Origin: Acidobacteriaceae bacterium
GTDB lineage: Bacteria; Acidobacteriota; Terriglobia; Terriglobales; Acidobacteriaceae
Reading direction: 5' to 3'
NCBI GenBank assembly: GCA_003135315.1
Contig: PLBD01000414.1
Coordinates: forward strand, 1-5,521
Length of the DNA stretch: 5,521 nucleotides
Shown: piece after piece, positions 1 through 4,502 of the stretch
How positions within the stretch are numbered: position 1 is the first letter of the stretch
Layout of the letters: each line of letters begins with the position of its first letter
Notes under the pieces: generated by a model
Databases searched by the model: none
Seen by the model: the letters and a program-made list of their open reading frames with translations, nothing else
Told to the model about the DNA's origin: nothing
Position numbers and translations under genes: made by a program

Positions 1-200
1 TCGATCTCGGTGTGCTCCAACATGTGGCCCATGTGGAGGTTACCGGTGACGTTGGGCGGCGGCAGGGTGATGGTAAAGGTCTGCTGCCGGGAATCAGAAG
101 CCGGGGTTGCGACGTGGAACAACTTCTCGTGGATCCAGTACTCGGCCCAGCGCGGTTCAATGGCGCCCGGTTCGTAGGCCTTAGGGAGGTCGTGAGGCAT
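1..200 (-). CDS. valS: Valyl-tRNA synthetase, N-terminal part (cut by left edge)
   Basis: This is the start of a class I aminoacyl-tRNA synthetase that charges tRNA-Val with valine in the cytoplasm. Reading leftwards from the ATG at 198-200, 66 codons are visible before the edge. The protein begins MPHDLPKAYEPGAIEPRW, the usual ValS opening in which a short tail leads to 'E..W..YW'. It continues to LPPPNVTGNLHMGHMLEHT, which contains the class I HIGH signature as HMGH, in the form typical of ValS. The reading frame is open to the window boundary, so most of the protein lies outside. The next ATG upstream (208-210) is out of frame, which supports this start. No strong Shine-Dalgarno sequence is visible before it. 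A promoter candidate at 235-264 would give a leader of about 28 nt. The gene is transcribed divergently from the operon at 578. Confidence 0.95.
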   Translation of the reverse strand, partial: MPHDLPKAYEPGAIEPRWAEYWIHEKLFHVATPASDSRQQTFTITLPPPNVTGNLHMGHMLEHTEI

Positions 201-234
201 GCCAGTCCATTCAGGAGCTAAAGGTCAAACTTCG

Positions 235-264
235 ATCTTACAGGCGCGGGAAAAAGGGGGTCAA
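235..264 (-). promoter_or_regulatory. Probable valS promoter
   Basis: On the minus strand, TTGACC (259-264; five of six matches to the sigma70 -35 box) is followed after 18 bp by TAAGAT (235-240; four of six, including the key first, second and last bases). Transcription would start near 228, leaving a leader of about 28 nt before the valS ATG. Assignment is by consensus match and position only. Confidence 0.5.
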
Positions 265-305
265 ACCATCCTTGAAGTGGATGGCCGATAGAGGGGCGCG
301 CAACC

Positions 306-333
306 TTGATAGTAACTCTATAGTAAGTAAAAT
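306..333 (+). promoter_or_regulatory. Candidate distal promoter of the TonB operon or of a leader RNA
   Basis: TTGATA (306-311) and TAAAAT (328-333) are separated by 16 bp, each matching sigma70 consensus at five of six bases or close to it. Transcription would start near 340 and give a leader of roughly 240 nt before the ATG at 578, taking in the inverted repeat at 372-489. The surrounding 60 bp are much richer in AT than the rest of the window. Confidence 0.4.
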
Positions 334-338
334 ATCAA
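309..338 (-). promoter_or_regulatory. Possible upstream second valS promoter
   Basis: Minus-strand TTGATA (333-338), 18 bp, then TACTAT (309-314) gives a second sigma70-like pair. It overlaps the plus-strand candidate at 306-333 almost completely. The segment is AT-rich, so chance matches are likely. If both are real, polymerases leaving in opposite directions would compete for the same DNA. Confidence 0.25.
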
Positions 339-371
339 TTTGTTTATTAGATAGTTATAGAACCTTAGTGT

Positions 372-489
372 GGCTATGAGGCGAGCAGGATTATAGGCCA
401 CACCAGCGGTATTTGTGACAGTCTGAGCGCGATTGACGGGGCTTTCCATGAGGCGCACGAGGCCCCCACCTTGAGGCCCGAGCATAGCC
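372..489 (+). repeat. Leader segment closed by a 7-bp inverted repeat
   Basis: GGCTATG (372-378) and CATAGCC (483-489) are perfect inverted copies enclosing about 100 nt. Inside, GGGGC (438-442) can pair with GCCCC (462-466), and the helix extends by G-U/A-U pairs at 443-445 with 459-461. A run of eight A follows at 491-498. If transcribed from the promoter near 306-333 this could fold as a multi-branched RNA. I could not match it to any riboswitch class I know, and a 7-bp match over 100 nt can arise by chance. Confidence 0.25.
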
Positions 490-501
490 TAAAAAAAACC
501 A

Positions 502-546
502 TTTACTCCTAACCCCTTGATGGGTATATAGTGGGGGGCGTATAGC
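502..546 (+). promoter_or_regulatory. Proximal promoter region of the TonB operon
   Basis: Two overlapping sigma70-like options are visible. One is TTGATG (517-522), 18 bp, TATAGC (541-546), giving a start near 553 and a leader of about 25 nt. The other is TTTACT (502-507), 17 bp, TATATA (525-530), or the shifted TATAGT at 527-532. All lie just upstream of the ribosome-binding site at 567-571. The sequence does not decide between them. Confidence 0.45.
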
Positions 547-555
547 TAAAACCAA

Positions 556-580
556 AACTCCGGCTTAGGAGCTTTACATG
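556..580 (+). repeat. Leader/RBS copy 1 (pairs with 1150-1174)
   Basis: These 25 bases ending in the ATG match 1150-1174 at 20 positions by my count. The shared core is TTAGGAGCTT, which contains the Shine-Dalgarno AGGAG six bases before each ATG. The duplication that made the two genes therefore included at least 22 bp of leader. Confidence 0.75.
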
Positions 581-1162
581 ATCCCCTTGTGGCCTTCCAC
601 GATTGCATCTTTAGACGATTCATTGAACCAGCTCTCCGAGAGCCTGGAGAAACTTAAGGCTGCCAAGCCGGTCAACATCACAGAAGTCACTGACCAGCTT
701 AAGACAGCGGTGGAATCTGCTCGCAATTTGCGCGCATTGGTCTCAGCTGAGATGCCCGAGGCCACATGGCAAGACCGGGCGGAGCTTGACGTACTGATTG
801 CGGAGATACAGAAACGGATAGAAGCGAGGCATATAGAGGGGCTGCGTGCCCGTCTTACGGCCCTCGCGGCAGAGTTGGAGCGCGGTACCATCGTGCACCG
901 TCGGGCAGTCCGTGTCACGCAACTGAATCAAATGCGTGACGCGGCGGTCAAAGAACTGCGGTCCCAGGCCGCGGCGCCCGGTAAGCCACAAGCTCTGCCC
1001 GGCCCCGACCCGGATGAATGGCTCGACTGGGCGTGTGGCTTGCAAGAACCTGACGATACGGAGTCCCTACAGACTCTGCGGAAGGAATTTGTGCGCCTCG
1101 ACGATTTCGTCGCCAATCTGGAGCCCAACATGTGGGTAGTGAAGAAGGAAATTCTGGTTTAG
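578..1162 (+). CDS. Small soluble paralogue of the N-terminus of the downstream TonB-like protein
   Basis: I do not recognise this 194-residue family. The protein has no signal peptide and no membrane segment, so it should be cytoplasmic. Residues 1-186 align without any gap to residues 1-186 of the next gene; my hand count is 116 identities (about 62%). Residues 1-89 look mostly helical (SLDDSL near 11-16, LRAL.SAE.P near 51-60, IAEIQK at 74-79). Residues 90-186 are one copy of a 97-residue module containing LPGPDPDEW (140-148), WACGLQEP (151-158), LDDF (174-177) and NLEPNMW (180-186). Cys153 is the only cysteine. The start is fixed by AGGAG at 567-571, six bases before the ATG, and by homology. 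The last eight residues (VVKKEILV) have no counterpart in the paralogue and are encoded partly by a copy of the gene's own leader. The stop codon overlaps the ribosome-binding site of the next gene, nine bases before its ATG, so the two are co-transcribed and probably coupled in translation. It could be a partner or competitor of the transducer's cytoplasmic domain, or a surviving partial duplicate; its intact frame and conserved motifs argue against plain decay. Confidence 0.88.
   Translation: MIPLWPSTIASLDDSLNQLSESLEKLKAAKPVNITEVTDQLKTAVESARNLRALVSAEMPEATWQDRAELDVLIAEIQKRIEARHIEGLRARLTALAAELERGTIVHRRAVRVTQLNQMRDAAVKELRSQAAAPGKPQALPGPDPDEWLDWACGLQEPDDTESLQTLRKEFVRLDDFVANLEPNMWVVKKEILV
845..1135 (+). 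repeat. 97-residue module, copy 1 of 3
   Basis: This covers residues 90-186 of the small protein. By hand count it shares about 66 of 97 residues with copy 2 and 65 of 97 with copy 3, with no gaps. Key elements in order are RL.ALA.ELE, VH.R, LN..R, KEL.SQ, LPGP..D.W, WACGL.EP, LR..F..LDDF and NLEP.MW. Confidence 0.85.
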
Positions 1163-1174
1163 GAGCTTGTCATG
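1150..1174 (+). repeat. Leader/RBS copy 2, which also encodes the C-terminus and stop of the upstream gene
   Basis: This copy of the leader drives translation of the gene at 1172 through AGGAG at 1161-1165. It is also read as the final codons of the upstream gene (…ILV and TAG at 1160-1162). The upstream reading frame thus ends inside duplicated leader, with its stop codon overlapping the ribosome-binding site. Confidence 0.75.
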
Positions 1175-3583
1175 AGTTCAGTCTGGCCATCGGCTCTTGG
1201 GTCTCTGGACGATTCTCTGGCCCTTCCCTTCGATACGGTGGGAAAACTCAAAGCCGCCCAAACGGTCGACATCGATGCAGTGGTCCAGCAACTTCATGCG
1301 GCCGCAGAATCGGGTGTGAGACTGCGGGCGTTGATATCCGCGGAGTTGCCCGACGCCTCCTGGCAGAGCCGGGCGGAGCTTCACGCAGTCATCGCGGAGA
1401 TACAGAAGCTTGAAGAGGCAAGGAGAATCGAACAGCTGCGCTCCCGCCTGCTGGCCCTCGCAACCGAGTTAGAGGGCGGCAAAATCGTGCATCGCCGGGC
1501 AGCCCGTGTAACCGAGCTGAATCAACTCCGGGAACAGGCGATCAAGGAGTTACTGTCCCAGGGCGCGATCGAGGGAACACCGCCAATCCTGCCGGGCCCC
1601 GAACCAGACCAGTGGGTCGAGTGGGCCTGTGGATTGCAGGAGCCAGAGGATACCGAGAGTCTGGAAATTCTGCGCCAAAGATTTCCACAGCTCGATGATT
1701 TTGTTACCAACCTCGAGCCCGACATGTGGCAGCCGGAGACGCCGCCCCAGGCGTCAGTGGAGAGTGCAGAGGACGCGGAAGAGCGCAGAAAGGCTTTAGA
1801 GCAAAGGCGCTCGCGTCTTTTGGCCCTGGCGACGGAGTTGGAGCGGGGCAGCGTCGTGCATCATCGTGTGCTCCGGGTCAACGAACTGAATTACCTGCGT
1901 GACCAGGCGATAAAAGAGCTGCGATCGCAGGCCAAATTACCGTCAGGACCAAAACCGCTGCCCGGGCCGGAAGCCGACCAATGGATCGAGTGGGCATGCG
2001 GTTTGCGAGAGCCGCAAGATGCAGAAGCTCTCCAGACGCTGCGGAAGGCGTTTTCGCGCCTTGATGATTTTATTGCCAACCTGGAGCCCAACATGTGGAA
2101 GCCTGCGGGCTTGCCGCCGCGGACTCCACCGGATGGCGGCAGACCTGCCGACAAGCCGCGCCAGGAACCGCCTGCTCCGGCAACCAAAGGGGTTGCGGAG
2201 TATGCCGTAGCGGCACCTCCCATACCCATCAATGTGGCAGGAAAGTCCTCGGGAGGGCGCGACAAGGCGCAGGTCCAAGTGGCACGCGCTGAATCCGCAG
2301 TATCGGCGCTCGAGCCAGAGACGGTGGTTGTGCCCAGCAACGGTACTCCATCGCGCAGCGACGAAGAGATTCAACGGATGCAGGCGCGGGAGCGCGAGGC
2401 CCTTGCCCGGATAAAGAGCGCAATCCCCGAGACGGTGCGAACTTTCGACCATCGGATCCCGCGAAGCGCTAGCGGGAAGGGTAATCGGGCCGTCGCTCCG
2501 GCAATCCAGAAGGAACGAGTTGAGCCTAAGGCCAGCCCGGAAGCCCCTCGTGCAACCGCCGCAGCTGCGGCCGTGGTTGTAGAACCGATCAAGGCTGCCA
2601 TCCCCGGCGAGGCGATCAAGAAGACGGTTATCGTAAGGGCGGTCCCGGACGACAAGCCTGCCGTTGCCGCCAAGGCCCCACAGGCGGTCAGCGCCACCCA
2701 GACGGAGGCTTCCGGCACTTGGGCGGAGTTCGTCTCCGACTTCAAGGACGGCGGAGTTGGAGCGCTTCTTCAGGACAGGTGGCGGCTGCCGGTGGTCGGC
2801 GTCGCGCTGCTGGTGCTGGTGCTGCTGGTGCTGGGAACCGTGTATTGGGTGCATCGCTCCCATGCCGGCAACAATGCGGTGAAAGCCGCTGAGACCTCTG
2901 TCGTAACGCCAAGCAACGCGGCGAGCACGGCTCAACCGGCAATCTCCACTGATTCCGCGGCGACGACTGCTGCGGGCAAAACGCAAGCTGACAAACCCAA
3001 GACGAAGGACCAGCCGAAAGACCAGAGCGCCACAGGCAAACCGCCTGAGCCAGCGCCGTCCCAGGCCGTAACTCAGGCTCCGGCCCTCGATGCATCGTTG
3101 CGGCTTCCGGCGCCCGTGCCAAAGGCCGCCCCGCCCGTCGCCAACAAGGAAATTGCGAAGGAAGAACCTCCTGCGCCTAACGGCGCGATGGGAGTGGCGG
3201 GCTCGGTTCCCGGCGGTTTGCCCGGTGGAGCTCCGAGCAGCGTGATCAACGTGGTGAAGGACCTGTCGGCCGCCGAGCCGAAGCCCGGGACCCAGAAGGT
3301 GACGGTTTCCTCCGGAGTGGCACAAGGTCTGCTGGTCCACCGAGTCGCACCGCAGTATCCCGCGCAAGCCAAGCAGGCGCGTCTTCAGGGAACAGTGGTG
3401 TTGCAGGCTGTGATTGGGAAAGATGGCAACGTGACCAGCGTCAAGGCGTTAAAGGGCAATCCTGTGCTGACGCAAGCTGCGATCGATGCTGTAAAGCAGT
3501 GGCGCTACAGACCCTACGCCCTGAATGGCGAACCAGTCGAAGCCGACACTCAGATCAGCGTAACGTTTACGCCGCAACAATAA
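1172..3583 (+). CDS. TonB-like energy transducer with a large duplicated cytoplasmic N-terminal region
   Basis: This 803-residue protein ends in a clear TonB C-terminal domain (about 722-800), with the markers AP.YP (726-730), GTVVLQAVIGKDGNV (740-754), AAIDAVKQWRYRPY (769-782) and NGEPVE (785-790). That domain is known to contact the TonB box of outer-membrane receptors from the periplasm and pass on proton-motive-force energy from ExbB/ExbD. The only membrane segment is at about 539-559 (LPVVGVALLVLVLLVLGTVY), followed by a Pro/Ala/Lys-rich spacer (about 565-700) and a Gly/Pro patch (VPGGLPGGAP, 679-688) of the kind seen in acidobacterial TonB proteins. Unlike classical TonB of about 240 residues with a very short cytoplasmic tail, about 535 residues precede the helix. 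These are a helical start (1-89), two copies of a 97-residue module (90-186, 213-309) and a long Pro/Ala linker (310-535) with a short charged helix near 396-417. Cys153 and Cys276 are the only cysteines. The N-in orientation is inferred from TonB topology. The start is fixed by AGGAG at 1161-1165 and by homology with the upstream gene. Substrate and receptor cannot be told from the sequence, and no exbB/exbD lies nearby. Confidence 0.93.
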   Translation: MSSVWPSALGSLDDSLALPFDTVGKLKAAQTVDIDAVVQQLHAAAESGVRLRALISAELPDASWQSRAELHAVIAEIQKLEEARRIEQLRSRLLALATELEGGKIVHRRAARVTELNQLREQAIKELLSQGAIEGTPPILPGPEPDQWVEWACGLQEPEDTESLEILRQRFPQLDDFVTNLEPDMWQPETPPQASVESAEDAEERRKALEQRRSRLLALATELERGSVVHHRVLRVNELNYLRDQAIKELRSQAKLPSGPKPLPGPEADQWIEWACGLREPQDAEALQTLRKAFSRLDDFIANLEPNMWKPAGLPPRTPPDGGRPADKPRQEPPAPATKGVAEYAVAAPPIPINVAGKSSGGRDKAQVQVARAESAVSALEPETVVVPSNGTPSRSDEEIQRMQAREREALARIKSAIPETVRTFDHRIPRSASGKGNRAVAPAIQKERVEPKASPEAPRATAAAAAVVVEPIKAAIPGEAIKKTVIVRAVPDDKPAVAAKAPQAVSATQTEASGTWAEFVSDFKDGGVGALLQDRWRLPVVGVALLVLVLLVLGTVYWVHRSHAGNNAVKAAETSVVTPSNAASTAQPAISTDSAATTAAGKTQADKPKTKDQPKDQSATGKPPEPAPSQAVTQAPALDASLRLPAPVPKAAPPVANKEIAKEEPPAPNGAMGVAGSVPGGLPGGAPSSVINVVKDLSAAEPKPGTQKVTVSSGVAQGLLVHRVAPQYPAQAKQARLQGTVVLQAVIGKDGNVTSVKALKGNPVLTQAAIDAVKQWRYRPYALNGEPVEADTQISVTFTPQQ
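1439..1729 (+). repeat. 97-residue module, copy 2 of 3
   Basis: This covers residues 90-186 of the 803-residue transducer and follows its unrepeated N-terminal helical segment. It shares about 64 of 97 residues with copy 3, gap-free. Both strong motifs are intact, WACGLQEP and LDDF..NLEPDMW. A 26-residue acidic, charged linker separates it from copy 3. Confidence 0.85.
1808..2098 (+). repeat. 97-residue module, copy 3 of 3
   Basis: This covers residues 213-309 of the transducer. It lacks the roughly 89-residue N-terminal part that precedes copies 1 and 2, which shows that the 97-residue stretch is a unit in its own right. The cysteine in WACGLREP (Cys276) is retained. A proline-rich linker begins directly after the closing NMW. 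Confidence 0.85.
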
Positions 3584-3603
3584 GTAAGTCCCGCTGCCGC
3601 CAG

Positions 3604-3626
3604 CGCCCGGGCGGACGGACCCGTCC
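3604..3626. terminator. GC-rich palindrome and hairpin after the TonB gene
   Basis: About 20 bases after the stop codon there is a 10-bp palindrome, CGCCCGGGCG (3604-3613). It abuts a hairpin with stem GGACG/CGTCC (3613-3617 with 3622-3626) and a 4-base loop. No T-run follows, so this is not a textbook intrinsic terminator, but the position suits transcript ending or 3' protection. Confidence 0.3.
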
Positions 3627-3663
3627 CTAGTTCAACCAGCGTCGATCCCTGCGCTCGCTTGAA

Positions 3664-3687
3664 GGCCTTTGCCTGACTCTGAAGGCC
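3664..3687. repeat. 6-bp inverted repeat in the convergent intergenic region
   Basis: GGCCTT (3664-3669) and AAGGCC (3682-3687) are perfect inverted copies around a 12-base loop. The sequence GAAGGCC also occurs directly at 3661 and 3681. It lies between two genes that converge, so it may help stop transcription from either side. Confidence 0.3.
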
Positions 3688-3691
3688 GGCC

Positions 3692-3748
3692 CGTCCCGCG
3701 ATTTGAACTCGCACGCGGGTACAAGACCCGCGTGCTATCGAAGCTCAA
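3692..3748 (-). pseudogene. Possible decayed tRNA (tRNA-Thr-like) remnant
   Basis: Read on the minus strand, the order resembles a tRNA: a D-arm-like TGAGCTTCGATAGCA, then a GC-rich hairpin with CTTGTA in its loop (as around a TGT anticodon), then GAGTTCAAATC, which looks like a T-arm. It cannot be a working tRNA. The D-loop lacks GG and GAGC has no matching partner, the anticodon loop is out of register, the T-stem has mismatches, and no acceptor stem or CCA closes. Chance resemblance in GC-rich hairpin DNA remains possible. Confidence 0.25.
3711..3735. terminator. Perfect 10-bp hairpin, possible bidirectional terminator
   Basis: GCACGCGGGT (3711-3720) pairs perfectly with ACCCGCGTGC (3726-3735) around the 5-base loop ACAAG. 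On the minus strand it begins 19 bases after the stop of the small exported protein, the usual place for a terminator. No T-run follows on either strand, which lowers confidence. It also forms the anticodon-arm-like part of a possible tRNA remnant (3692-3748). Confidence 0.35.
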
Positions 3749-3754
3749 CCCAGG

Positions 3755-4204
3755 TTACTGCGGAATCAAGTGTCCGGAGAACGCTACGGTGCAGGTCGGC
3801 GACCCCGCCGAGAGTCCGTAGCTGAGGGTTGTACCGGGATCGGCAAACATCTCCGTCTGCTGCGCGGAAGAAAATTCCACTTGATTCACGAAGGACATTC
3901 CCGGCGCAAAAGGCAAGGTGTAAGAGACTAGATTGCCGCCGAGGAACACCTTGATGAACGCCGATCCGATGTAGGTAGTGCCGGCCCCGGCGTCGCAATC
4001 CGCGGTTACGAACTCGATCACCACCGTCTTCACCGGCTTGCCGTTCGAGAGCGTGCTGGGAAGCGTGATGTTGAAAGGGGTAGTGGAATTCAGGGCAGAG
4101 GTTACGGTAAACGGCTGATCTGCCGCCAATGCTGCTGGGGTGACAACGGCGGTCAGCAGCGCGATGCTGAAGCCGCTCAACAAAAGTTTGCTTGCACTCC
4201 TCAT
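3755..4204 (-). CDS. Small exported protein of unknown function with two cysteines
   Basis: I do not recognise this 149-residue protein. It opens with a clear Sec signal peptide: positive MRSASK, a hydrophobic core LLLSGFSIALLTAVV, and a likely cut after ALA near residue 27. The mature part is about 120 residues, rich in Ser, Thr, Val, Phe and Gly in alternating patterns that suggest a beta-sandwich. Its two cysteines, in TADCDAG and SPTCTVAF, could form a disulphide in the periplasm or outside the cell. There is no lipobox and no transmembrane helix after the signal. The start is well supported by AAGGAG (4212-4217, minus strand), seven bases before the ATG. The gene converges on the TonB operon and diverges from the GloVer-repeat gene, so it could share regulation with the latter, but nothing ties the functions together. 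Confidence 0.82.
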   Translation of the reverse strand: MRSASKLLLSGFSIALLTAVVTPAALAADQPFTVTSALNSTTPFNITLPSTLSNGKPVKTVVIEFVTADCDAGAGTTYIGSAFIKVFLGGNLVSYTLPFAPGMSFVNQVEFSSAQQTEMFADPGTTLSYGLSAGSPTCTVAFSGHLIPQ

Positions 4205-4259
4205 GTTGATACTCCTTCAACTCGGGATGTTCGCGGCCAGTCGCCACCCCGGTCTGCAA

Positions 4260-4289
4260 ACGGTATGTCCTGCGAATCGGCCGTGTCAA
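4260..4289 (-). promoter_or_regulatory. Possible promoter of the small exported protein gene
   Basis: A perfect -35 consensus TTGACA sits at 4284-4289 on the minus strand. After 18 bp comes TACCGT (4260-4265), a poor -10 box with three of six matches. A start near 4253 would leave a leader of about 50 nt. The weak -10 suggests either dependence on an activator or a chance -35 match. Confidence 0.3.
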
Positions 4290-4362
4290 GCCGCGATAGA
4301 GGATGGGGGTGGCGCAACAGCGCCTTGGAAACAGAGTGGTCCGCCACATCGTCTGAATCCTC

Positions 4363-4382
4363 TTACATTTCGTTTACATTTC
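4363..4382. promoter_or_regulatory. Tandem 9-bp direct repeats at 11-bp pitch (possible regulator site)
   Basis: TTACATTTC occurs at 4363-4371 and again at 4374-4382, exactly 11 bp apart, about one helical turn. OmpR/PhoB-family response regulators are known to bind such tandem half-sites. The site lies between two divergent genes. It also overlaps a weak minus-strand promoter candidate, TTGTCT (4385-4390), 17 bp, TGTAAG (4362-4367). The repeat is seen directly; the regulator is inferred. Confidence 0.4.
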
Positions 4383-4388
4383 TGAGAC

Positions 4389-4398
4389 AACACGTGTT
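4389..4398. promoter_or_regulatory. 10-bp palindrome, possible operator
   Basis: AACACGTGTT is a perfect 10-bp palindrome only seven bases from the direct repeats at 4363-4382, in the divergent intergenic region about 105 bp upstream of the GloVer gene. Dimeric repressors often use such sites, but a single short palindrome is weak evidence. Confidence 0.25.
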
Positions 4399-4502
4399 TC
4401 GCGAATTGTTATGTTCTATGCGCGCACGGCGCTGGAGCCGCAAACCAAATGGGAAAATCCATGCGGCATCATCGTCATATCCGGAAGTAGCGAGGAGGGA
4501 AT

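Noticed and set aside
12..221. 69-codon plus-strand frame at the left edge
   Set aside because: It lies antisense to the unmistakable ValS N-terminus.
574..918. 114-codon minus-strand frame opposite the small paralogue gene
   Set aside because: It is Ser/Arg-rich antisense coding with no support. The plus frame is confirmed by its paralogue.
845..2098. CRISPR array or recent mobile-element repeats
   Set aside because: The repeats are 291 bp, coding, in frame and diverged to about two-thirds protein identity. There are no short identical repeats with spacers, and no transposase or terminal inverted repeats anywhere in the window.
2802..2840. Low-complexity run of CTG and GTG triplets
   Set aside because: It is simply the Leu/Val codons of the membrane helix and not a functional DNA repeat.
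1943..3367. Long open frame on the minus strand (474 codons) opposite the TonB-like gene
   Set aside because: It is rich in Arg, Gly and Leu, the usual antisense shadow of GC-rich coding DNA. It has no recognisable motif, and the plus frame has clear domains over the same stretch.
3711..3735. Functional tRNA gene
   Set aside because: The stem is too long and the anticodon loop out of register, the D- and T-arms do not pair properly, and no acceptor stem is present. I kept it only as a hairpin and possible remnant.
3735..4349. 204-codon minus-strand frame overlapping the small exported protein
   Set aside because: It is Arg- and His-rich with no signal peptide or motif. The alternative frame at 3755-4204 has a perfect signal peptide and a strong ribosome-binding site.
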